From Gemmatimonadota bacterium (GTDB lineage Bacteria > Gemmatimonadota > Gemmatimonadetes > Gemmatimonadales > GWC2-71-9): a stretch of DNA of 40,927 bases. Within the stretch, counting starts at the first letter, position 1. Each line of letters begins with the position of its first letter. Where the stretch lies: positions 1 to 40,927 of the forward strand of contig QKHC01000037.1 in the NCBI GenBank assembly GCA_003251175.1, written 5' to 3'. This document shows positions 1-7,841 of the stretch, one piece after another. The position numbers were made by a program, and so were the translations under genes. The notes below the pieces were generated by a model. That model saw only the letters and a list, made by a program, of their open reading frames with translations. It was not told the DNA's origin and searched no databases.

Positions 1-1
1 G

Positions 2-1471
2 TTCGCCGGCCGGACGGCGATCGTCGCGCCGGAGGGCCGCTACACCTACGCCTCTTTGCTCGACGCCTCGGCACACGTGGCAGCGAGGCTGCTCAACGAG
101 GCCGCTGACCTCGCCGAGGCGCGCGTCGCGTTTCTCGTGCCCCCCGGCTGGCACTATGTCACGACGCAGTGGGGCATCTGGCGGGCGGGCGGCGTCGCCG
201 TCCCGCTGGCCGTGTCCCATCCGCCAGCTGAGCTCGAATACGTGATTCAGGACGCCGACGCGTCGATCGTGGTGGCGCACGCCGACTATGCCGCCGTGCT
301 GCGCCCGCTCGCCGCGGCGGCAGGCGCCCGGCTCCTGGATGCCGCTGCCCTCGCGGAGCGTCCGGTTCCTAGCTCCCGACTCCCGGCGGTGGGGGAGAGG
401 AGACGGGCCATGATCATCTACACCTCCGGCACGACCGGTCGGCCCAAGGGCGTCGTCACGAGCCATGCCAACATCCGCGCCCAGGTGACCAGCCTCGTCG
501 ACGCATGGGAGTGGTCAGCCGCCGATCGCATTCTCCTCGTGCTTCCCCTGCACCACGTGCACGGGATCATCAACGTGCTCAGCTGCGCGCTCTGGAGTGG
601 TGCCTGCTGCGACATCCTGCCGCGGTTCGACGCCGAAGAGACATGGCGGCGGATCGGGGGCGGAGATCTGACGCTGTTCATGGCGGTGCCCACCATCTAC
701 CGTCGCCTCATCGCCGCATGGGAACGCGCGGCACCGCGGGACCGCGCGTCGTGGGCCGCCGGGGCGCGGGGCATGCGTCTCATGGTCTCAGGCTCGGCCG
801 CGCTCCCGGTCGCCACCCTCGAGCGATGGCGGGAAATCACCGGCCATACGCTGCTTGAGCGCTACGGGATGACCGAGATCGGCATGGCGCTCTCCAACCC
901 GCTGCACGGGGAGCGTCGTCCGGGACGCGTGGGCGGCGCGCTGCCCGGAGTGATCCTGCGAATCGTGGACGAGGATGGCTCCCCGCTTGGCGCGGGCACT
1001 CCCGGCGAGCTCGAGGTGCGCGGCGATGCCGTATTTCGTGAGTACTGGGGGCGACCCGATGAGACCGTCGCCGCGTTTCACGACGGCTGGTTCCGCACCG
1101 GCGACGTCGCCGTCGTGGAGGACGGTGCCTATCGCCTGCTGGGCCGCCAGTCGGTCGACATCATCAAGACGGGCGGATACAAGGTCTCGGCGCTCGAGAT
1201 CGAGGAAGTGCTGCGCGCCCACCCGGCCGTCGGCGAGTGCGCCGTGGTTGGCATGACAGACGAGGAGTGGGGCGAGCGGGTGTGCGTTGCGGTCGAGGCC
1301 CGCGCGGGCGCCACGCTCACGCTCGCCGAGCTGCAACGCTGGGCGAAGGAGCGGCTCGCCCCCTACAAGGTGCCCCGTGCCCTGCGCGTCGTCGACGCGC
1401 TGCCGCGCAACGCGATGGGGAAGGTGACCAAGCCGGCGGTGGCCTCGTTGTTCCGGGGTGGGCCGCCGTAG
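2..1471 (+). CDS. AMP-dependent acyl-CoA synthetase, malonyl-CoA synthetase (MatB/ACSF3)-like; 5' end lies outside the window
   Basis: Frame is open from nt 2 (FAGRTAIVAPEGRYTYASLLDAS), so the listed start at 56 (TTG) is probably internal. Motifs IIYTSGTTGRPKGVV, LPLHHVHGIINVLSCALWSGA, ERYGMTEIGMALSNP, GWFRTGDVA and C-terminal PRNAMGKVTK. Confidence 0.88.
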   Translation, partial: FAGRTAIVAPEGRYTYASLLDASAHVAARLLNEAADLAEARVAFLVPPGWHYVTTQWGIWRAGGVAVPLAVSHPPAELEYVIQDADASIVVAHADYAAVLRPLAAAAGARLLDAAALAERPVPSSRLPAVGERRRAMIIYTSGTTGRPKGVVTSHANIRAQVTSLVDAWEWSAADRILLVLPLHHVHGIINVLSCALWSGACCDILPRFDAEETWRRIGGGDLTLFMAVPTIYRRLIAAWERAAPRDRASWAAGARGMRLMVSGSAALPVATLERWREITGHTLLERYGMTEIGMALSNPLHGERRPGRVGGALPGVILRIVDEDGSPLGAGTPGELEVRGDAVFREYWGRPDETVAAFHDGWFRTGDVAVVEDGAYRLLGRQSVDIIKTGGYKVSALEIEEVLRAHPAVGECAVVGMTDEEWGERVCVAVEARAGATLTLAELQRWAKERLAPYKVPRALRVVDALPRNAMGKVTKPAVASLFRGGPP

Positions 1472-1476
1472 CGCGA

Positions 1477-1860
1477 CTACGTGGTGGCGCTGCTCTCCCC
1501 GTGAATCGTCGGCGACGTCGCGTGCGCGCGGTGTACCCGCAGGGTGCTCAGCGACGCGTCCACCTCGACCGGCAGCTCCGCCAGTCCATCAGGCCCCAGC
1601 TCGAACGCCACGAAACCGGAGTGACTGACGCGCGCGATCCCCACTGGGCCACCCGGACCCGGGTCCACGCGGGCGACTCCGCCGATGCGCGCCAGGATGG
1701 GATGCTCGGGCACGTTGACAGTGACTGGCGCAGCCGACGCCGTCGCGACGTCGCCAAGACGGTGCCCGCCCGATCCGCGCAGGATGGCGTGCAACGTCCG
1801 CAGCGTCGACGTGGCGATCATGCGACGCGGGTCGAGCAGCGATGGTCGGAAGCGAGGCAT
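1477..1860 (-). CDS. Small protein resembling a Rieske base domain without the [2Fe-2S] cluster-binding subdomain
   Basis: 127 aa. VTVNVPEHPILARIGGVARVD..GPVGIARVSHSGFVAF followed directly by LAELPVEVDASLSTLRV; no cysteines. Lies 10 nt after the upstream operon gene. Confidence 0.45.
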   Translation of the reverse strand: MPRFRPSLLDPRRMIATSTLRTLHAILRGSGGHRLGDVATASAAPVTVNVPEHPILARIGGVARVDPGPGGPVGIARVSHSGFVAFELGPDGLAELPVEVDASLSTLRVHRAHATSPTIHGESSATT

Positions 1861-1870
1861 CGGCAGACTC

Positions 1871-3475
1871 TCAGAAACGGTAGCTGAGGCTCAGGTAGAC
1901 CTGATCGAGCCGACCGTCGGGACCAGTTTCGCGGTTGAGGGACGTGACCAGGTACCAGGCACGTCCGATTCCGACGTCCGCTTCGCCGCCGTACCAGACC
2001 ACGCGGCGGGTGCCGAGGCTGACCGGCGGATTGTCCTCCTGCCGCAGCCCGCCCGACAGCTCGAGGTGCAGCGGGTCGAGGGGATCCGCCGCCACACGAA
2101 GAGCGTGGAGCCATCCGGTCAGCTCGCCCGATTCGTAGCGGGTCGATCTCACCGACAGGCCGACGGCGGCCCGGCCGATGCGCTCGACGCCAGCCATGCC
2201 GGTGAGGGCCGTCGCGCGGCCCGCTGTGCCGCCGGCGGTGCTGCGACCCTCGACTCGCAGGCGGAAGTGCCCTCCGGCGAGGCTCGCGCCACCCCACGCT
2301 CCCTGACGGTAGCGGTCGTCGAAGGCCGTCACGGGATCGGTGACGTCGCGATAGAGTCGCACCGTGCGGCGGTTGTCAAAGCCCGCATCGACGCGCAACG
2401 GCCCGCGGGGATGGAACGAGACGAGCGCATAGCTGCTCGTGAAGGACAGCGGTTGCTCGCCGGCGTCCAGTCGCATGCCCCGGTAGAGATCCACCTCCTG
2501 GGCGGCTCGCAGCGTGACGCCGGGCGTCGTGATCATCGCCTGCAGGAAGCCGAATTCGCGGTTGGGATCGCCGGCGCGGTAGGAGCCGACGGCTCCCATG
2601 GTGACCGCCCACAGGGCTCCGCGCCTGGAGCTGCGCGCATCGCTGTGCAGCTGGAGGTATCCGCCGTAGTCGCGGATCGCGCCGTTGTAAGCCAGGTCCT
2701 CGGGCTCGGTGCCGCCGAACACGCCGAGGTTGGCATAGCGTCCCGGTACTTCGACGAACAGACCATCGAGCAGCAGGATCGATGACACGCCGGCGACGTA
2801 CTGCCGCCCCAACGCCGCGCGCACGGGAGCGCGCGCCGGCTGCCACAGCAGGACCAGCTGGTACACATCGGTGTCGGTGCGCGACGACGTACCCCCGGCG
2901 GCAAACTGCGAGCGCGCGGAGCGGGCGCGCACGTCGGCCGCGATGCCGAACGCCGTGCCGCCGAGGCGCGTGCCGGTGAGTCGCAGGTCGATGGCGGGCT
3001 GGGCATACTGTCCGGCATCCGGCGCGGTGCGCGTCATGACGTAGCGCGCGGCGATGCGACCGCGCAGACCGGTCCCCCAGGGGCGGCGCCGCACGGGCTC
3101 GATCGCGGGGGGCGCGGACGGCGGCGCCGGCGTGTCTGTCGCGGCTGTGCCGGCTGCAGCGGTGGGCTCGGCACCGGGGACGAAGCGCACCGGATCGCCT
3201 GGTACCACGTTGCCCACGGTGCCCGCCGCGATCTCGCACGCCGCGCCCTTGGACGACAGGTACCGCACGCGCAGCGTCGCGATCACCGAGTCGCCGCGGA
3301 CCACGCTGAGCTCAGCGCCCTCGGTCAGGCCGGCGTCACGTCCCGCGGTGACATAGATCTGGTCGCCGGACACGTACGACACGCGGGCCCAGCGGACGGT
3401 GGCCGAGTCCTGCGCGGCGCCGGCTGCCGTCATCAGACACGCACAGAGCACGGTGGCGAGTCCGAGGCGGCTCAC
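1871..3475 (-). CDS. Outer-membrane beta-barrel protein with signal peptide and N-terminal SH3-like segment (putative porin partner of multiheme cytochromes)
   Basis: GTG start at 3475 overlaps the upstream TGA (GTGA). 534 aa; signal peptide VSRLGLATVLCACLMTAAGAAQ; alternating amphipathic strands; C-terminal ...QVYLSLSYRF with terminal Phe. The longer 1871..4414 ORF runs into the cytochrome gene in another frame. Confidence 0.75.
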   Translation of the reverse strand: MSRLGLATVLCACLMTAAGAAQDSATVRWARVSYVSGDQIYVTAGRDAGLTEGAELSVVRGDSVIATLRVRYLSSKGAACEIAAGTVGNVVPGDPVRFVPGAEPTAAAGTAATDTPAPPSAPPAIEPVRRRPWGTGLRGRIAARYVMTRTAPDAGQYAQPAIDLRLTGTRLGGTAFGIAADVRARSARSQFAAGGTSSRTDTDVYQLVLLWQPARAPVRAALGRQYVAGVSSILLLDGLFVEVPGRYANLGVFGGTEPEDLAYNGAIRDYGGYLQLHSDARSSRRGALWAVTMGAVGSYRAGDPNREFGFLQAMITTPGVTLRAAQEVDLYRGMRLDAGEQPLSFTSSYALVSFHPRGPLRVDAGFDNRRTVRLYRDVTDPVTAFDDRYRQGAWGGASLAGGHFRLRVEGRSTAGGTAGRATALTGMAGVERIGRAAVGLSVRSTRYESGELTGWLHALRVAADPLDPLHLELSGGLRQEDNPPVSLGTRRVVWYGGEADVGIGRAWYLVTSLNRETGPDGRLDQVYLSLSYRF

Positions 3476-4731
3476 GGTGCGTTCCCCTGAGGATGGCAGC
3501 GCAGGCAGTCGCTCGGCGTCGGCCCATACCCTGCGACCCCCCGATGGTGTTCGTCCATGCGTGCCTGGCTGTGACACTGCGTGCAGGTGAATTGCGCGAA
3601 GTTGTCCGCCACCGTGTGGCAGTCGGAGCACGAGTTCCACCTTCCACGGTGCCTGCCGGAGTAGATCGGAAACCACGTGGCGTCGTGATCGAACCGCGCC
3701 CCGTCCCACGTCACCGTGCCATGGCAGGCGACGCAGTCGGTCGGGATGCCCGCGGCGACATGGCTCGGGTTGGTGGTCCCATCGTAGTCCTGCTGGTGGC
3801 AATCGACGCAGGCCACCGTGCCGCCGCTGAACGAGCCGCTCTGATGGCATTGGGCGCAGGTGAGCGTCGCATGGGCTCCGGTGAGCGAGAATCCCGTCTG
3901 ATTGTGATCGAAATGGGCCCCCTCCCAGCTCGTGGTTCCGTGACACGCGGCGCAGTCGGTCGGGAGCCCCGCCGTGGCATGGTTGGGGTCGCTGGTCGCG
4001 TCGTAATCGCGTTGATGACAGTCCACACACGCCGCGCTGGAGCCGGTGAAGGTGAAGTTGCGATGGCATTGATCGCAGGAGAGCCCGGCGTGAGCGCCGG
4101 TGAGCGGGAAACCCGCCTGGCTGTGATCGAAGCGCGCGCGGGCCCAGTCGATGGTCGAATGGCATTGCGTGCAGTCGGTCGAGAATCCGACCTGCTGGTG
4201 GTCGGGCGTGGCGCTGGCGTAGCGCGTCATGTGGCACGCCTCGCACCGCGACGGTTGTCCCACGAACGTGAGCCGTCCGAGGGCGACGCCGGCATGGCAG
4301 GCACGGCAATCGGCCAGCAGATGCGAGCCGTCGAGCGGGAACCTGGTCTGCGCGTGCTCCTGGACCATCGCGGTACGATCGAAGAAGCTGCGCGGGGTGT
4401 GACAGCGCGCGCACGCCGAGCCCAGTTCACCGCGGTGCAGGTCTTCGTGGCAAGCCACGCATTCGCGGGAGGTGCCGGCGAAGTCGAGCGATACGTGGCA
4501 GGCGCGACAGGCGGCCCGGGCGTGACCGCCGCGCAGCGGGAAGCCCGAGCTCGCGTGATCGAACTCCGGGGTGGTGCGGATCGCGGTCCAGCTGGCCGGC
4601 TGGTGGCAGGCCGCGCACTCGACCGCGAGTGCGCCGTGCGGCGAGGTCGTGGTCTGCTGGGCCGGCGCGCTGCCCGCCGTCGCCAGCGCGACGACCAGCG
4701 CGACCGCCGCGGTCCACAGGGCGCGCGTCAT
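3472..4731 (-). CDS. Secreted 16-heme c-type cytochrome (doubled-CXXCH type)
   Basis: 419 aa from ATG 4731 (ATGA overlap with upstream stop). Signal peptide MTRALWTAAVALVVALATAGSAPAQQ; 16 CXXCH motifs counted by eye. Confidence 0.93.
   Translation of the reverse strand: MTRALWTAAVALVVALATAGSAPAQQTTTSPHGALAVECAACHQPASWTAIRTTPEFDHASSGFPLRGGHARAACRACHVSLDFAGTSRECVACHEDLHRGELGSACARCHTPRSFFDRTAMVQEHAQTRFPLDGSHLLADCRACHAGVALGRLTFVGQPSRCEACHMTRYASATPDHQQVGFSTDCTQCHSTIDWARARFDHSQAGFPLTGAHAGLSCDQCHRNFTFTGSSAACVDCHQRDYDATSDPNHATAGLPTDCAACHGTTSWEGAHFDHNQTGFSLTGAHATLTCAQCHQSGSFSGGTVACVDCHQQDYDGTTNPSHVAAGIPTDCVACHGTVTWDGARFDHDATWFPIYSGRHRGRWNSCSDCHTVADNFAQFTCTQCHSQARMDEHHRGVAGYGPTPSDCLRCHPQGNAP
3694..4131 (-). 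repeat. Two tandem 73-aa (219-nt) protein repeats within the 16-heme cytochrome, three CXXCH per unit
   Basis: FDHSQAGFPLTGAHAGLSCDQCH...ACVDCHQRDYDATSDPNHATAGLPTDCAACHGTTSWEGAH followed by FDHNQTGFSLTGAHATLTCAQCH...ACVDCHQQDYDGTTNPSHVAAGIPTDCVACHGTVTWDGAR. Confidence 0.85.
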
Positions 4732-6383
4732 GACTTCCTTTCGTGGCAGGCTTCGCACTTCGTGGGCACCGGTCGATACACGCGGTCGGCGGGCGGCGCG
4801 GCGACCGCATGGCAGCGGTCGCACGCGACCCGGGCATGCGCGCCGGCGAGCGCGAAGCGCGAGTCGCGGTCGTGGTCGAAACGCGCCGCTGGTCGCCAGG
4901 CACGCTCGTCGTGACACGGCGCGCATCCACCGCGCCGCGCGTCGAACTGCGCGCCGTGGGGTGAGCGGTGACAGGCGGCGCAGGTCTGGGAGGCGCTGAA
5001 CGAGAGAGTGTCGCCCGCTGCCCGCTGCTGGCGACCCATGGAGGCATGGCACGCGCTGCACGCCACCGCGGCGTGCGCGCCAGCCAGTGTGAAGGTGAAC
5101 TTGGCGTGCGTCGCGACATCGACGGTCGAGGGACGGAAGGCAGCCACGGTGTGGCATCCGTTGCAGTCGCGCCCCGCCGGCCCGCGGTGCGGGTCGGTGT
5201 GATGGCAATCGATACAGCGGGCAGAGGCCGGACGCATCACCGTCGACCCCCCGCGTCGCGGGTGACAGGCCACGCAGCGCACCGTGGCATGCGCCCCCTC
5301 CAGGGGGTATCGGGCGGCCGCGTGGCGCGCCGCCGTGAACGTCGACGGCGTGAAGCCAGCGAGCGAGTGGCACGCGTCGCAGTCGACCGCCTTGCCCGCG
5401 AGAGTGGCCGCGCCGCCGTGGGGATCGCGGTGGCAGTCGGTGCAGGCCGCGAACGCCAGGGGCCCCCGCCGGGCGCCCGGTCGGCCGGAGAAGTCGTGGC
5501 AGCGGTCGCACGCGGTCTGGCGATGCGCGCCGCGCAGGGGATAGCGGGTGCGGTCGTGATCGAAGCCCGCCCGATTGAGCGCCGTGAACGCCGTCGTCAG
5601 GTGACAGTCACTACACGCCGCGCCCAGCCGGCCACGGTGCGGGTCGGCGTGACAGGCGGAGCACTCCGCGAACGGCAGCGGCCGGTAGCGGGGGATCCTG
5701 CGGCCCTGGCCATCGGTGGACAGCGACAGGCGTTCCGCGGCATGACAGGCGCCGCACTCGACCTTCACGTGTCGGCCGGTCAACGGGTACCGGGTACGGG
5801 CGTGATCGAACCCCGGCGTCGTGCTCCAGGTGGCGGCGTCATGACAGGATTCGCACCGCGGACCCAAAGCCGACCGATGGGGATCGTCGTGACAGGTCGC
5901 GCAGGCGGTCTCGAGGCCCGTCCAGCCCGCTTCCCGGCGTCGCACCGACTTCGCCGCCGCGGGCGACACGCGGAACTTCGTGGTGTGGCAGTCCCCGCAT
6001 GCGGTGCGAGCATGCTTTCCCGTCAGATTCCAGCCGGCCTCCCCGTGATCGAACGCATCGGGCGAGCCGCCCGGCCACGCGATCAGTCGGAAGTCTTCTC
6101 CTGCGTGGTCCGGATGACACGAGGCACAGTTGTCTCGGCCGGGGGCCGCATGATACCCGCGCCGCTGCGCCACCAGCCAGGCGATGTCTTCATGGCAGGC
6201 GAGGCAGTTCCTCGACAAGGCGTCCCGTCCGCCACTGTGGCACTTCGCACAGCGCAGCGCCCCTTCGAGCTCCGCGTGGGGTCGGGCCAGCTTGCCGGGA
6301 GAGATCTGCGCGGTCACGCGGGTGCCACCGACGAGGAGGCTGGAGGCGGCGAGCACGGTCCACAGGACGGCGACACGACGCAC
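4728..6383 (-). CDS. Secreted 20-heme c-type cytochrome
   Basis: GTG start at 6383, 551 aa. Signal peptide VRRVAVLWTVLAASSLLVGGTRVTAQ; 20 CXXCH motifs counted by eye; repeated FDH..TRYPL.G.H..V.C..CH units. Confidence 0.92.
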   Translation of the reverse strand: MRRVAVLWTVLAASSLLVGGTRVTAQISPGKLARPHAELEGALRCAKCHSGGRDALSRNCLACHEDIAWLVAQRRGYHAAPGRDNCASCHPDHAGEDFRLIAWPGGSPDAFDHGEAGWNLTGKHARTACGDCHTTKFRVSPAAAKSVRRREAGWTGLETACATCHDDPHRSALGPRCESCHDAATWSTTPGFDHARTRYPLTGRHVKVECGACHAAERLSLSTDGQGRRIPRYRPLPFAECSACHADPHRGRLGAACSDCHLTTAFTALNRAGFDHDRTRYPLRGAHRQTACDRCHDFSGRPGARRGPLAFAACTDCHRDPHGGAATLAGKAVDCDACHSLAGFTPSTFTAARHAAARYPLEGAHATVRCVACHPRRGGSTVMRPASARCIDCHHTDPHRGPAGRDCNGCHTVAAFRPSTVDVATHAKFTFTLAGAHAAVACSACHASMGRQQRAAGDTLSFSASQTCAACHRSPHGAQFDARRGGCAPCHDERAWRPAARFDHDRDSRFALAGAHARVACDRCHAVAAPPADRVYRPVPTKCEACHERKS

Positions 6384-6390
6384 GCCCCGC

Positions 6391-7371
6391 TCACCTGAGC
6401 CACGTGGCGCCGACCAGGACCGCCACCGCGACGTGGACGAGCACGGCTCCCAGCGCGGCCACGGCGAAAGGCCGGTGGACCACATGCCAGAGACGCAGCA
6501 GGCGCTGGGTGGCGCCGAGGAGCCGCGCTTGCTGCATCAGCGCCATTTCGCGGCGCGCCAGCTTGCGGATCCGGCGCAGGGTGTGGCGGTTCACGCGGCG
6601 CCCGCAGGCCCTCGCGAGGGCACGCGTGGCGCGCCAGCGCGCGAAGTCGTCCCGTACCAGCTGCACGAGGGTCGCGCCGATCCCCATGCCTTCACAGGGC
6701 CACGGGTCCTCGCCGAGAATCGACTCGACCTGCTCGACGGGCAGTCGCGCGCGGGTCGCGATCTCGGCGAGTAGCGTGTGACGCACCCGTGTGAGCTCCG
6801 CCGCACCCAGCTCGCGACCGGCCCGGCTGCGCGGCACGCGCACGTAGAGGTACCGGCCGATCAGTCCCGAGAGCCAGACCGCGAGCATGGCGAAATACCC
6901 CAGCCCGATGAGTCCGTGGAACTGCCAGCCGGCGTGCACCGCGGCGAGCAACGGGAGCACCAGGGCCAGGGCGACGTGCACGTCCAGCCAGCGCGCCATG
7001 GAGCCGGTGAACGCCAGCCGGCGAAAACGACGGCGCACCGGATAGAGCCACAGCGTGAGAAAGATCGCGAGCGCGAGAATGCCGGCGGCCTGGCCCACGT
7101 ACCCCGACGGCCGCAGCCACGGGTGGAGCGGCGAACGGAGCCGTTCAGCGGCCGGCGCGAAGTAGTAGCTCGCGCCGATCACCGTCAACCCGACCAGCGG
7201 GAGCGCGGCGAGCACGAGCCAGCGGAGCCAGTGGCGGCCCGGCAGCCGCTCCACGGCGCCGGAGGTCCGCGTTTCGGCGGACGGTCGCACCAAGCGGGGC
7301 CCGGGGGCCGCCGGGTCTGTTGCGATGGACGATGAGCGTGGTCGTGTCGGCGCGGTCGCGTGGCGCAGCAT
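6391..7371 (-). CDS. Diheme membrane cytochrome b-like protein (quinol/cytochrome electron-transfer anchor)
   Basis: 326 aa, about five hydrophobic helices. Paired His in two helices at matching 14-residue spacing: DVHVALALVLPLLAAVH and HRPFAVAALGAVLVH. First gene of the cytochrome operon. Confidence 0.75.
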   Translation of the reverse strand: MLRHATAPTRPRSSSIATDPAAPGPRLVRPSAETRTSGAVERLPGRHWLRWLVLAALPLVGLTVIGASYYFAPAAERLRSPLHPWLRPSGYVGQAAGILALAIFLTLWLYPVRRRFRRLAFTGSMARWLDVHVALALVLPLLAAVHAGWQFHGLIGLGYFAMLAVWLSGLIGRYLYVRVPRSRAGRELGAAELTRVRHTLLAEIATRARLPVEQVESILGEDPWPCEGMGIGATLVQLVRDDFARWRATRALARACGRRVNRHTLRRIRKLARREMALMQQARLLGATQRLLRLWHVVHRPFAVAALGAVLVHVAVAVLVGATWLR

Positions 7372-7841
7372 TTCCGGTCCAGTCCTCCCGGTCGATCGAG
7401 TCACGGCGCGTCGCCGTCGGTGCGCCACGGAGACCGCGAGGTCCCAATCTCGTTGTGGCGGCGGTGCGCGGCGTCGCTCGCCGTCACGCCGCTTCGGGTC
7501 AGTTGCCCGTCGGCCGTCACCGGCGCTTTGGTCACATGCCAGCGAGCGCGCTGGCGCGCGGCACGGGCCGTGCACCACGCAAGGCCCACGCCTTCGACAC
7601 CGGGTTGGCTATGACCATTTCTGGCATCGAGTTGGGATGCAAGCGGAGAATGCCCGGCGCGACACGGGTGGCTCGTGCTAGAGCAGCATGCACCGGTACG
7701 ATGCAGGACGCGCAAATCGGGAACGTCGCAGTCGGATTTGTCTCGACAGTCGCCCCACTGACCGGCCGCGTGCAGGTGACCCGGACGTCGGTGACCGGGC
7801 ACCGCGCAGCGTCGGCTCCGGGCGCCGGAGATTGATGCGCG

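Noticed and set aside
2-1471. Benzoate-CoA ligase for the dearomatisation pathway
   Set aside because: Sequence pattern (LPLHHVHGIINVLSCALWSGA) is closer to malonyl-CoA synthetase MatB/ACSF3, and it lies on the opposite strand far from the BCR operon.
1871-4414. 847-aa ORF as one protein
   Set aside because: Its first part is the wrong frame over the 16-heme cytochrome; the real barrel gene starts at GTG 3475 with a signal peptide.
3472-6383. Regular repeats interpreted as a CRISPR or DNA satellite
   Set aside because: The periodicity comes from CXXCH heme-binding codons in two cytochrome genes; no repeat-spacer structure.
3493-6398. Long plus-strand ORFs 3493..4914 and 4968..6398
   Set aside because: Antisense to multiheme cytochrome genes; no domain motifs.
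7320-7835. 171-aa plus-strand ORF between cytochrome b and the flavoprotein
   Set aside because: No recognisable motif or ribosome site, overlaps the cytochrome b start; treated as noncoding.
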